This document shows, in pieces, positions 17,307 to 25,244 of a DNA stretch of 64,000 bases (positions within the stretch are counted from its first letter, which is position 1; each line of letters begins with the position of its first letter). Under the pieces are notes generated by a model. It ran no database searches. It was not told where the DNA came from and worked only from the letters and a program-made list of their open reading frames with translations. Origin of the DNA: an uncultured Centipeda sp. (GTDB lineage: Bacteria; Bacillota; Negativicutes; Selenomonadales; Selenomonadaceae); NCBI GenBank assembly GCA_905372865.1, contig CAJPQT010000011.1, forward strand, positions 1-64,000. The letters run 5' to 3'. Made by a program: the position numbers and the translations under genes.

Positions 17307-18007
17307 GCACAATGCTGATCAACAAGAAATTTGTTCCGCGCCATCAGAAGACATTTGCGCTCTGTCACTGGCTGAATGCATTTGCGTTCTTTATGCTCTT
17401 CCTCACGGCGCTGCCGCTGTATGCGGACACCTTCCGCTTCATGTACGATATCTTCGGCGACAAGACGCTCATGTACGCGCATCGTGTGTTCGGCGTCATG
17501 TTCATCGCAACTCCGATCATCGGCTTCTTCATCGCACGTGAGGGCTATCTGACGATGATCAAGGAAGTCTTCCGCTTCGGCAAGAAGGATATGGAGTTCA
17601 TGCAGAAGTTCCCGATCGAATTGATGGGCAAGGATCCCCATATGCCGCCGCAGGGCTTCTACAACGGCGGTGAGAAGATGAACATCGCGCTTCAGCTTGC
17701 ACTCGCCCTCGTCATCGCCTGCTCGGGTCTTGTGCTCTGGATGGGCGACAGCATCCTGCCCGCGACCGTTACGGCACTTGCCATCCCCGTGCACAGCATC
17801 GCGGCTGCGGTCTGCTTTGCTGCGGCACTCGGACACATCTACCTTGCGGCGGGTGTCAATCCCGACTCTCTGCACGGCATGAAGGACGGTACGATCAAGG
17901 CGTCCTACGCGGCACATCACCACGGCGCATGGGTGAACGAACTCATCGCGCAGGGGGTTGTCACGCGCGAGGAAATCAAGAAGGCGGAAAAGGAAGATCA
18001 TCACTGA
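17303..18007 (+). CDS. fdhI: Formate dehydrogenase cytochrome b subunit, FdnI type
   Basis: A 234-residue inner-membrane protein with four membrane helices. Candidate haem ligands are histidines in ALCHWLNAFAFF, YAHRVFG, IPVHSIAAAV and LGHIYLA. It takes electrons from FdhB to the quinone pool. A GTG at 17303 overlaps the fdhB stop with AGGAG 5 bases upstream; ATG 17312 is an alternative start. The C terminus is charged. A strong terminator follows, closing the fdh operon. Confidence 0.92.
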   Translation: MSTMLINKKFVPRHQKTFALCHWLNAFAFFMLFLTALPLYADTFRFMYDIFGDKTLMYAHRVFGVMFIATPIIGFFIAREGYLTMIKEVFRFGKKDMEFMQKFPIELMGKDPHMPPQGFYNGGEKMNIALQLALALVIACSGLVLWMGDSILPATVTALAIPVHSIAAAVCFAAALGHIYLAAGVNPDSLHGMKDGTIKASYAAHHHGAWVNELIAQGVVTREEIKKAEKEDHH

Positions 18008-18022
18008 TTTTTTCGCTTTGAC

Positions 18023-18065
18023 AAAAGGCCGCCGCGGCGTATAGACGCTGCAGCGGCTTTTTTTT
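18023..18065 (+). terminator. Terminator of the fdh operon
   Basis: GCCGC (18028-18032) pairs with GCGGC (18053-18057), with an inner GCGT/ACGC, followed by a run of eight T residues. Confidence 0.85.
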
Positions 18066-18122
18066 CATGCATATTTATGGTATGATGACACGGGAGCGAT
18101 TTGACGGGGGGCGTGCAAAACA

Positions 18123-20120
18123 ATGAAGAATCTTCGGGCAACGGTGCAGGGACGCATTGCACGCGTTGCCCTGCTCATGTTTGTCGGCATCATTGTGCTG
18201 ACGTTTCGCTATGCCTATCTGCAGGTCATTCAGGGCGATGCGCTCGCACAGCGCATGCGTGACCAGAGCGGCTATGAGTTTCGCATCCAGTCCCTGCGCG
18301 GCGCGATCCTTGATCGCAATGGCAAGGAACTCGCCGTCAGCAGCATGACGAAATCCCTCTTTATCGACCCGAACCACGTCTATGAGGCGCACGATCCTGC
18401 GGAGATTGCTGCCAATATTGCGCCGCTCCTCGGGCTCACGGAGAGGGAGGTCCTCGATGATATCGCCGTCGGCGGCGGCTTCGTCTGGGTCAAGCGGCGG
18501 CTTGAGCACAGCGAGTACGAGGCGGTACGCGCTGTGATCCGCGAAAAGGGGTACAGCGATTGTCTCGGCTTTCAGAACGAGGCGAAGCGTTACTATCCGA
18601 ACGATGCCCTTGCAGCAAATGTGCTCGGCTTTGTCGGCACGGACGATGAGGGGCTCGACGGGGTGGAACAGGCCCTCGACCCGCTGCTCAAAGGGGAGGT
18701 GCGCGAGGAACGTCTGACCGTCGATGGACAGCGGCGGCCGATTCTCGACTCCATCTTCTTCGGGCGGCGCACCTATCGCGGCGACTACTGCAAGACAGCT
18801 GTTCTCACGATTGACAGTACGATTCAGTTTATGGTGGAGCAGGAACTTGACCGTGCGATGGCGGAGAATACGCCCTCGTCCATTACGGCAATTGTCATGG
18901 ATCCGAAGACGGGCGAGATCCTCGCGATGGCATCGCGTCCCTCGTACAACCCGAACCGCTTCTGGGAGTATCCGCGGGAGAATTGGAAGAACCGTGCCGT
19001 TTCCTTTATTTATGAGCCGGGCTCGACGTTCAAAGCGATCACTGCGGGGGCCGCGCTGCAGGAGGGCATTGTCACGCCGAATCAGGTCTTTTATGACCCC
19101 GGCTATGTCATTGTTTCGGAGCGTCGCATTCAGAACTGGAACAACGAGAGCTACGGTGCCGTTACCTTCACCGATATTGTAAAGAACTCACTCAACACGG
19201 GGTTTGCCCAGGTTGGCCTGTCGCTCGGTGCGGAAAAACTGATGCACTACACGCGGCTCTTCGGCTTTGGCGAGCAGACGGGCATTGACCTGCCCGGCGA
19301 GGAGGAGGGAATCCTCTTCAAAGCCGAGGATATGCGGGACTCGGATATTGCGACCACAGCAATCGGGCAGAGCATTGCCGTGACGCCGCTGCAGCTCGTG
19401 ACGGCGATGTCTGCGATCGCGAACGGCGGGACGCTGATGCGGCCGCACATTGTGCGTGAGATCAAGAATCCGGACGGCTCCATCTATGAGGAGCGCAAGC
19501 CGCAGGAGATCCGCGAGACATTGCAGAAGACGGTGAACCGTACACTGATCGGGCTCCTCGAGCAGGTTGTTGCGACGGGCGGCGGAGCGAAGGCTGGTGT
19601 GCGCGGCTACCGCATCGCGGGCAAAACAGGAACGGCACAGAAGATCCGCCTCGATACCTCGGGCTATATGGAGGGGCGTTACATCGCTTCGTTCTGCGGC
19701 TTTGCGCCCGTGGAGGATCCGATCTTCACCGTGCTCGTCATGATCGACGACCCGCGCGGCGGAAACTTTTACGGCGGTCAGATTGCCGCGCCCGTTGCCT
19801 CGCGCATCTTCGCCCAGCTGCTGCGCTATGCGCACGTTGAGCCGTCGAGCAACCCGTTTACGCCCGTCGAAGAGCCGGAGACACCCGTGCGCAGCGCCAC
19901 TGAGGAGAAGCGCATGGAGGCAGCTGCCGTGCCGCCCGAGGGCAAGGCCATCGTACCGGACTTCACGGGGCTCTCCATGCGTGAGGCGGCCCGTCTGGCG
20001 GAGCTGCGCGGGCTGTTCTTCGAGAGCGAGGGCACGGGTGCTGCTGTCGGGCAGAGCCTAAGCGTGAACGATATCGTTGAGCAGGGAACGCATGTGAAGG
20101 TTTACTTTGCGCCGACATAA
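18123..20120 (+). CDS. Penicillin-binding protein, FtsI/SpoVD type with C-terminal PASTA domain
   Basis: A 665-residue class B transpeptidase that cross-links peptidoglycan outside the inner membrane. One N-terminal membrane anchor (about residues 12-32) is followed by the dimerisation domain. The transpeptidase domain has the catalytic Ser301 in EPGSTFKAI, SxN in KNSLNTGF and KTGT in RIAGKTGTAQK. The last 60 residues (VPDFTGLSMREAARLAE onward) form a single PASTA domain that binds peptidoglycan fragments. It is a lone gene here rather than part of a dcw cluster, so it may be a division or specialised-envelope PBP. Between FtsI and SpoVD the sequence alone does not decide. Confidence 0.9.
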   Translation: MKNLRATVQGRIARVALLMFVGIIVLTFRYAYLQVIQGDALAQRMRDQSGYEFRIQSLRGAILDRNGKELAVSSMTKSLFIDPNHVYEAHDPAEIAANIAPLLGLTEREVLDDIAVGGGFVWVKRRLEHSEYEAVRAVIREKGYSDCLGFQNEAKRYYPNDALAANVLGFVGTDDEGLDGVEQALDPLLKGEVREERLTVDGQRRPILDSIFFGRRTYRGDYCKTAVLTIDSTIQFMVEQELDRAMAENTPSSITAIVMDPKTGEILAMASRPSYNPNRFWEYPRENWKNRAVSFIYEPGSTFKAITAGAALQEGIVTPNQVFYDPGYVIVSERRIQNWNNESYGAVTFTDIVKNSLNTGFAQVGLSLGAEKLMHYTRLFGFGEQTGIDLPGEEEGILFKAEDMRDSDIATTAIGQSIAVTPLQLVTAMSAIANGGTLMRPHIVREIKNPDGSIYEERKPQEIRETLQKTVNRTLIGLLEQVVATGGGAKAGVRGYRIAGKTGTAQKIRLDTSGYMEGRYIASFCGFAPVEDPIFTVLVMIDDPRGGNFYGGQIAAPVASRIFAQLLRYAHVEPSSNPFTPVEEPETPVRSATEEKRMEAAAVPPEGKAIVPDFTGLSMREAARLAELRGLFFESEGTGAAVGQSLSVNDIVEQGTHVKVYFAPT

Positions 20121-20133
20121 ATAATGGAATTTA

Positions 20134-20174
20134 AAATTGCAGCGTGAATCTCTGTTCATGCTGTAATTTTTTTT
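20134..20174 (+). terminator. Terminator after the penicillin-binding protein
   Basis: A 15-bp stem with two G-U pairs, 20134-20148 with 20155-20169, and a T run to 20174. Confidence 0.85.
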
Positions 20175-20183
20175 GCACAGCTA

Positions 20184-20212
20184 TTGACACGACCTCTGAA
20201 AACAAGTAATAT
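20184..20212 (+). promoter_or_regulatory. cysK promoter
   Basis: TTGACA (20184-20189), 17-base spacer, TAATAT (20207-20212). The predicted transcription start, near 20219, falls inside the dyad at 20215-20237. Confidence 0.75.
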
Positions 20213-20214
20213 AT

Positions 20215-20237
20215 AAACATATTTTTTCGATATGTTT
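20215..20237 (+). promoter_or_regulatory. Operator-like dyad AAACAT-N11-ATGTTT at the cysK start site
   Basis: AAACAT (20215-20220), 11 bases, ATGTTT (20232-20237). The same dyad with the same spacing occurs at 24182-24204, and with one mismatch at 24128-24150, before the transporter operon. Its place over the transcription start suggests repression. Confidence 0.6.
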
Positions 20238-20274
20238 ACTATTTTACGTTAGGGTTACCAAAGGAGAATGGATC

Positions 20275-21210
20275 ATGGCAAATATCTATCAGTCGGTGAC
20301 GGAACTGATCGGACACACACCGCTGCTTGCGGCAAAGAGGTTTGCAGAGGCGCATGACCTTCCGGCAAATATTGTCGTGAAGCTTGAGTACTTCAATCCT
20401 GCCGGTTCGGTGAAGGATCGCATTGCGATTGCAATGATTGAGCAGGCGGAGAAGGACGGCAAGATTGCGCCGGGTGCGACGCTGATCGAGCCGACGAGCG
20501 GCAATACGGGCATCGGTATCGCTGCGGTTGCGGCGGCACGCGGTTATCACGCCATTCTTACGATGCCGGAGACGATGAGTGTCGAGCGGCGCAATCTGCT
20601 CAAGGCGTACGGCGCGGAGATTGTGCTGACGGAGGGCGCGCAGGGCATGAAGGGTGCGATTGCACGCGCCGAGCAGCTGCAGAAGGAGATCCCGAACTCC
20701 TTCATCCCGTCGCAGTTCGAGAATCCCGCAAACCCGGCGGTGCACGAACGTACGACGGGGCCTGAGATCTGGACGGACACGGATGGGGATGTAGCCGCGT
20801 TTGTCTCAGGTGTCGGTACGGGCGGAACGGTTTCGGGAGTAGGCCGCTATCTAAAGAGCAAAAATCCATCCATTCACGTCGTTGCCGTCGAGCCGGTAGA
20901 TTCGCCCGTGCTCTCGGGCGGCAAGCCGGGACCGCACAAGATTCAAGGCATCGGTGCAGGCTTTATCCCCACGACTCTCGATACGAAGGTATACGACGAG
21001 GTCATTCAGGTGAAGAACGAGGATGCCTTTGCCTACGGTAGGGAGTTCGCACGCCGCGAGGGTGCACTGATCGGAATCTCCTCCGGGGCTGCGCTTGCGG
21101 CTGCGGTGCAGTTGGCACGCCGCCCTGAGTTCGCCGGCAAGAACATTGTTGTTCTGCTTCCCGACGGTGGCGACCGCTACCTCTCGACGGATCTGTTCCA
21201 GGATAAGTAA
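20275..21210 (+). CDS. cysK: Cysteine synthase
   Basis: A 311-residue PLP enzyme, O-acetylserine sulfhydrylase, making cysteine from O-acetylserine and sulfide. The PLP lysine is Lys47 in NPAGSVKDRIA. The substrate loop is TSGNTGIGI and the phosphate-binding loop is SGVGTGGTVSG, both standard for CysK. An AAGGAG precedes ATG 20275. It has its own promoter, a dyad operator and a terminator, so it is monocistronic. The convergent and nearby genes also handle sulfur amino acids. Confidence 0.95.
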   Translation: MANIYQSVTELIGHTPLLAAKRFAEAHDLPANIVVKLEYFNPAGSVKDRIAIAMIEQAEKDGKIAPGATLIEPTSGNTGIGIAAVAAARGYHAILTMPETMSVERRNLLKAYGAEIVLTEGAQGMKGAIARAEQLQKEIPNSFIPSQFENPANPAVHERTTGPEIWTDTDGDVAAFVSGVGTGGTVSGVGRYLKSKNPSIHVVAVEPVDSPVLSGGKPGPHKIQGIGAGFIPTTLDTKVYDEVIQVKNEDAFAYGREFARREGALIGISSGAALAAAVQLARRPEFAGKNIVVLLPDGGDRYLSTDLFQDK

Positions 21211-21230
21211 ATATTGATTGCAGATAATCC

Positions 21231-21266
21231 ATAGGGCCTCCTCTTAATGAGGAGGTCTATATTTTT
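21231..21266 (+). terminator. cysK terminator
   Basis: ATAGGGCCTCCTC (21231-21243) pairs with GAGGAGGTCTAT (21249-21260) across a 5-base loop, followed by ATTTTT. Confidence 0.85.
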
Positions 21267-21278
21267 GTGGTACAACAC

Positions 21279-21322
21279 AAAAACGAGGAACAACGGCGAA
21301 AATGCGGTCGTTCCTCGTTTTT
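21279..21322 (-). terminator. Terminator of the metB-malY transcript
   Basis: AAAAACGAGGAAC (21279-21291) pairs perfectly with GTTCCTCGTTTTT (21310-21322), 13 bp. It works in either direction and lies just beyond the aminotransferase stop. Confidence 0.85.
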
Positions 21323-21331
21323 ATGTCTCGC

Positions 21332-22501
21332 TTAGCCAAATGCCTTGGCGAGATTCTGAAGTCCCGTTTCGAGTGTCGCCCACGGGCAGGCGATGTTGAT
21401 GCGCTGAAAGCCGCTGCCGCCCGCACCGAAGATGGGGCCGTCGTCGAGCCAGAGATGCGCCTCGCGGATGATCTTCTCGTTGAGTGTCTCATCCGAGAGT
21501 CCGTAGGAACGGAAGTCGAGCCAGAGGAGATAGGTTCCCTCGGGTTCGATGATCTGTACCTTCGGCACATGTGCCGCGAGGAAACTCTTGGTGCGTGCGT
21601 GATTCTCCTCAATGTAGGCGAGCAGCTGCGTGAGCCACTCTGCGCCGTGCTCGTAGGCTGCCTTTGCACCTGTAAGCCCAAGTGTGTTCGGCTCATCGTA
21701 GCCCGTACGGCTGAGTTCCTCCTTGAAGCGGCGGCGCAGCTGCGTATTTCGGATGAAGATGTTGGAGATCTGCAGCCCTGCGAGGTTAAAGGTCTTGCTC
21801 GGTGAGGTGCAGGTGACGGTGATCGCCGCTGCCTCCTCTGAGAGCGAGGCGAACGGTATGTGACGGAATCCCGGGCGGACGAACTCCTCGTGAATCTCGT
21901 CCGCGACGACGATGACGTTGTGGCGCAGGCAGACGGCGGCGATCTGTTCGAGTTCCGCACGTGTCCAGACGCGTCCGACAGGATTGTGCGGACTGCACAG
22001 AATGAAGAGTTTTACACGATGCTCGATGATCTTCTGCTCGAAGTCCGCGAAGTCGATTTCATAGCGTCCCTCGGTCAGACGCAGGGGATTGTCGACGATC
22101 ACGCGCTCATTCTGTCGAATCATATTTGCAAAGGGGTAGTAGACGGGCTGCTGAATGAGTACGGCATCGCCTTTTATCGTAAAGGCACGGATGGCGGTCG
22201 CGATCGCGAAGACAACACCGGGCGTGAGGATGAGCTCGCGCCGCTCAACTGTCCAGTCATGGCGCGTGCGGAACCAGTTCTGAAGGACAGCGAAATAGTC
22301 GTCCTTCACCTGTGTATAGCCGAAGATGCCGTGCTCTGCGCGTACTTTGAGCGCGTCAATGACGGGGGCAGGGGCACGGAAGTCCATGTCCGCGACCCAG
22401 AACGGCAGGATATCCGCAGGGTAGCCGCGTTCGACGGCAAAGTCGTGTTTTAGACAGGAGGTGTTCCTGCGGTCGATGATTTCGTCAAAATTGATGGGCA
22501 T
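21332..22501 (-). CDS. MalY/PatB-type PLP-dependent C-S lyase
   Basis: A 389-residue fold-type I aminotransferase-like enzyme. The PLP lysine is in TSPSKTFNLAGLQ, the cofactor Asp in VVADEIHEEFV, and the C-terminal carboxylate-binding Arg near GFQRINIACP. The N terminus (NFDEIIDRRNTSCLKHD, FWVADMDFRAP) is typical of MalY/PatB cystathionine beta-lyases. The likely reaction splits cystathionine to homocysteine, pyruvate and ammonia, or degrades cysteine to sulfide. It lies downstream of the MetB-type gene with repeat copy B between them. Aminotransferase activity is a less likely alternative. Confidence 0.88.
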   Translation of the reverse strand: MPINFDEIIDRRNTSCLKHDFAVERGYPADILPFWVADMDFRAPAPVIDALKVRAEHGIFGYTQVKDDYFAVLQNWFRTRHDWTVERRELILTPGVVFAIATAIRAFTIKGDAVLIQQPVYYPFANMIRQNERVIVDNPLRLTEGRYEIDFADFEQKIIEHRVKLFILCSPHNPVGRVWTRAELEQIAAVCLRHNVIVVADEIHEEFVRPGFRHIPFASLSEEAAAITVTCTSPSKTFNLAGLQISNIFIRNTQLRRRFKEELSRTGYDEPNTLGLTGAKAAYEHGAEWLTQLLAYIEENHARTKSFLAAHVPKVQIIEPEGTYLLWLDFRSYGLSDETLNEKIIREAHLWLDDGPIFGAGGSGFQRINIACPWATLETGLQNLAKAFG

Positions 22502-22527
22502 ATGAATCTCCTCGTATTCTCTATATG

Positions 22528-22692
22528 TGCAAGCACCACGCGAACGCCTCGTTACGCAAGTGATCGCGCGCTTATTCGCCTAAATACCTGCGGACTTCTT
22601 AAACGCGCTCCGCTTGAACGAAAGAAATCCGCAGGGGGCGAAACGCACACTTTACTCACTTGCTTCACTAGGGTTCGCTTAGGTGCTCTGCA
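22528..22692 (+). repeat. Fold-back repeat family 1, copy B
   Basis: A 165-base copy between the malY-type and metB-type genes. Core CCTGCGGA (22587-22594) with TCCGCAGG (22628-22635); middle arms GCAAGTGA (22556-22563) with TCACTTGC (22656-22663); outer arms AGCACC (22532-22537) with GGTGCT (22682-22687), extended by TGCA on both sides with a one-base bulge. The right end supplies the stop codon of the metB-type gene. Confidence 0.9.
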
Positions 22693-23842
22693 CTTTTGTC
22701 GATGCTTTGCTTAGCGCCTGTGCCAGATCCTCCTTCAGATCGTCCACGTCCTCAAGTCCGACGGAGAGACGCAGGAGACAGTCGTCCAGTCCCGTGCGCT
22801 CAATGAGATCCTTCGGCATCTCCGCGTGCGTCTGGACGATGGGATAGGTGAGGAGGCTCTCGACGCCGCCGAGGCTTTCGGCGAATGCAATGAGCTTTAG
22901 ATGTGCGAGGACGTTCTGCGCGATGGCGGGCGTTTTCACCTTGAATGAGATCATGCCGCCGCAGCCCGTGCTCTGGGACTGATGGAGCGTGTACTGCGGG
23001 TGATCGGGGAGGCCTACATAGTAGACATCCGTGACCTCTGGCAGTGTGCGCAGCCACTGGGCGATGGTGAGCGCACTCTCCGCTTGACGCTCGACGCGCA
23101 CGCCGAGTGTCTTTAGGCTGCGCAGCATGAGCCACGAGTCCATCGGAGAGAGGTTTGGCCCCTCGGATTTGACGAGCAGCTCGATCTCCTTCGCGAGGTC
23201 GGAGTCCGCATCCCGCACTGTGAGCGTGCCGCAGATCACGTCATTGTGACCGCAGAGATACTTTGTGCCGCTCTCTAGGACAATGTCTGCGCCAAGTTCG
23301 AGCGGCTTTTGGAAATGCGGTGAGAGGAAGGTGTTATCTACAGCGAGGAGAGCGTCATGCGCGTGTGCAATCTCTGCGAGAGCGCGGATGTCGGTGACGA
23401 ACATCATAGGGTTTGAGGGGGTTTCAATGAAGACAAGCTTTGTCTCTTTCCGCATTCTTGCCCGAATGAGTGCTGTGTCGCGCATGTCGATGTACTCAAA
23501 GTTGATGCCGTAATGGTTGTAAATGTCGTTGGCAAGGCGCACGGTGCCGCCGTAGAGATCCTCGGGCAGGAGGACGTGATCGCCCGCCCTGCAGAGCGCA
23601 AAGACGAGGTTGACCGCCGCCATGCCGGAGGAGAGTGCCCATGCACGCCCGCCCCCTTCGAGAAGGGCGATCGCGCGCTCGAAATCGCAGCGCGTCGGGT
23701 TGGCGACGCGCCCGTAGTCGTAGCCCGTGCTCTCACGGAATGCGGGATGGCGGAACGTTGCAGACAAATAGACGGGCGTGGTGAGTGCCCCCGTCGCATC
23801 ATACGTGTGGCAGCCATGTACCTCAGCAGAGAAATCCTTCAT
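22679..23842 (-). CDS. Cys/Met metabolism PLP enzyme, MetB/MetC family
   Basis: A 387-residue enzyme of the transsulfuration family (cystathionine gamma-synthase, cystathionine lyase or O-acetylhomoserine sulfhydrylase). Signatures are YDYGRVANPTR, LSSGMAAVNLVF, VDNTFLSPHFQKPLELGAD and the PLP-lysine segment ESGTKYLCGHND. The C-terminal SLGGVESLLTYP is standard. The start at 23842 follows GGAGG; in-frame sequence upstream runs into repeat copy C and is not coding. The last codons and stop lie in repeat copy B, so this end was probably set by the insertion. With the downstream C-S lyase it could make homocysteine. Family members cannot be told apart here. Confidence 0.9.
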   Translation of the reverse strand: MKDFSAEVHGCHTYDATGALTTPVYLSATFRHPAFRESTGYDYGRVANPTRCDFERAIALLEGGGRAWALSSGMAAVNLVFALCRAGDHVLLPEDLYGGTVRLANDIYNHYGINFEYIDMRDTALIRARMRKETKLVFIETPSNPMMFVTDIRALAEIAHAHDALLAVDNTFLSPHFQKPLELGADIVLESGTKYLCGHNDVICGTLTVRDADSDLAKEIELLVKSEGPNLSPMDSWLMLRSLKTLGVRVERQAESALTIAQWLRTLPEVTDVYYVGLPDHPQYTLHQSQSTGCGGMISFKVKTPAIAQNVLAHLKLIAFAESLGGVESLLTYPIVQTHAEMPKDLIERTGLDDCLLRLSVGLEDVDDLKEDLAQALSKASTKVQST

Positions 23843-23895
23843 AAATATGTCCTCCCTCAGACCTATAATTTGAGATATATTTACAGTGTGATGTT

Positions 23896-24060
23896 GGGAC
23901 ACTCCTAAGCGAACCCTAGTGGAGCAAGGGAGTAAAGCGAGCGTTTCGCCCCCTGCGGATTTCTTTCGTTCAAGCGCAGCACGTTTAAGAAGTCCGCAGG
24001 TATTTAGGCGAATAAGCACGCGATCGCTTGCGTAACTAAGCGTTCGCGAGGAGTGTCCCA
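23896..24060 (-). repeat. Fold-back repeat family 1, copy C (inverted)
   Basis: A 165-base copy in the opposite orientation to B, upstream of the metB-type gene. Outer arms TGGGACACTCCT (23896-23907) and AGGAGTGTCCCA (24049-24060) are a perfect 12-bp inverted repeat. Core CCTGCGGA (23952-23959) with TCCGCAGG (23993-24000). Middle arms GCAAGGGA (23925-23932) with TCGCTTGC (24024-24031), one mismatch. Copies B and C bracket the metB-type gene. The rest of 23843-24222 holds its ribosome site and the regulatory sites listed below. Confidence 0.9.
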
Positions 24061-24127
24061 TATCTCACCGATATATTTTCCTCATTATACGCGCCCGTTC
24101 CATTCCATGTCAACAAGAAAATATATA

Positions 24128-24150
24128 AAACATACTTGACAAGAATGTTA
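24128..24150 (+). promoter_or_regulatory. Upstream copy of the AAACAT-N11-ATGTT dyad, over the -35 box
   Basis: AAACAT (24128-24133), 11 bases, ATGTTA (24145-24150), one mismatch from the cysK dyad. It covers the TTGACA at 24136, so a bound protein would block polymerase. Confidence 0.55.
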
Positions 24151-24164
24151 TTTCTGTGTATGAT
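24136..24164 (+). promoter_or_regulatory. Promoter of the methyltransferase-like/ABC transporter operon
   Basis: TTGACA (24136-24141), 17-base spacer, TATGAT (24159-24164). Confidence 0.78.
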
Positions 24165-24181
24165 GTGCACACAGTTGATTA

Positions 24182-24204
24182 AAACATATAAACAAATAAT
24201 GTTT
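24182..24204 (+). promoter_or_regulatory. Downstream copy of the AAACAT-N11-ATGTTT dyad
   Basis: AAACAT (24182-24187), 11 bases, ATGTTT (24199-24204), a perfect match to the cysK dyad. It starts 54 bases after the upstream copy, about five helical turns, which would let two dimers sit on the same face of the DNA. Confidence 0.6.
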
Positions 24205-24222
24205 TGAAGAATGGAGTATCAC

Positions 24223-25230
24223 ATGGCAACAGGAAAAAAAGAACTGGTACTGAATGCAATGGATCACAAAGCGGTGGAGCGCGTACCCGCAGGCTTCTGG
24301 TTTCACTTCCTCGACGATGAGATCCATGCGGATGCCTACACGCATCCCGAGCTGGAGCAGAAGGTACTGGACGGTGAGATTCGCTACATCGAGGAGGCAC
24401 AGCCCGACTTCGTGAAGATCATGACGGACGGCTTCTTCTCCTATCCGAACCCTGTCGTACAGAAGGCACGTACGGCTGCGGAGCTCGCGAAGGTGCAGCC
24501 GCTTCCCGACGATCACCCCTTCTTTACGCGGCAGGTCGCCTATGCAAAGGAGATCACGCGGCGTTACGGCAGCGACATCGCGACATTCTACAATCTCTTC
24601 TGCGCGGGCACGACGATCAAGTTCATGCAGCCGGGCACGCTTGCCGAGGATGAGGCATTTCTCGCACAGCTTGTGCGCGAGGACAAGGCGGCGGTCAAGG
24701 CGGCGTTCGATGTGATCTCGGCGGATCTGGCGAAACTCGCGCATCGTGTCATCACGGAGGCGGGCGTGACAGGCATTTACTTCAGCCTGCAGAACCTCGT
24801 CGGCGAGGGGGCAGACCGTGCAGTCTATGAGGAGGTGTTCGCACCGGGCGAAAAGGAGATCCTGCGCGTCGCGAACGCGGCAAGCCCCTACAATATCCTC
24901 CACATCTGCGGCTACGCAGGGCACCGCAACGAGCTCGACTGGTACAGAGACTACGACGCCAAGACGATCAACTGGGCGGCGGTTGTCGAGGGGGTATCTC
25001 TTGCGGAGGGGCGCAGGATTTTCCCGCAGCACGCGCTGCTTGGAGGATTCGGCAATCTGCCCGAGGATGTACTCTATCGCGGCACGCGTGCGGAGATCGA
25101 GGCGGAGACCGAGCGTATCCTCGCAGCGGCGGGTCGTACGGGCGTCCTGCTCGGGGCGGACTGCACCGTTCCGCGTGACATTGATTGGAAGCATTTTGAC
25201 TGGGTTCGCGGCGCGGCAGGCGCACGATAA
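24223..25230 (+). CDS. Uroporphyrinogen decarboxylase/MtaA-superfamily protein, probable zinc methyltransferase
   Basis: A 335-residue protein of the URO-D/methyltransferase superfamily. The N terminus MDHKAVERVPAGFWFHF and the GGFGN...L..GT block are shared with corrinoid- and thiol-methyltransferases. It has HxC in LHICGY (about residue 228) and a distal cysteine in LLGADCTVP (about residue 311), the HxC...C zinc pattern of MtaA-type enzymes. ATG 24223 is preferred over ATG 24211 because GGAG lies 6 bases before it. It heads an operon with a four-gene amino-acid ABC transporter and a dyad shared with cysK. A role in demethylating or methylating an imported sulfur compound is inferred, not shown. 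True haem-pathway HemE seems unlikely. Confidence 0.72.
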   Translation: MATGKKELVLNAMDHKAVERVPAGFWFHFLDDEIHADAYTHPELEQKVLDGEIRYIEEAQPDFVKIMTDGFFSYPNPVVQKARTAAELAKVQPLPDDHPFFTRQVAYAKEITRRYGSDIATFYNLFCAGTTIKFMQPGTLAEDEAFLAQLVREDKAAVKAAFDVISADLAKLAHRVITEAGVTGIYFSLQNLVGEGADRAVYEEVFAPGEKEILRVANAASPYNILHICGYAGHRNELDWYRDYDAKTINWAAVVEGVSLAEGRRIFPQHALLGGFGNLPEDVLYRGTRAEIEAETERILAAAGRTGVLLGADCTVPRDIDWKHFDWVRGAAGAR

Positions 25231-25244
25231 AAGGAGAAAATGAC

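Noticed and set aside
22502..22714. A short plus-strand reading frame over repeat copy B whose peptide is similar to one over copy C
   Set aside because: The similarity comes from the repeat DNA itself. Copies A and D do not keep the frame and there is no ribosome site, so this is not a repeat-encoded gene.
23843..24061. N-terminal extension of the metB-type gene to 24061
   Set aside because: The extra residues are translation of repeat copy C. The standard family N terminus and GGAGG point to the start at 23842.
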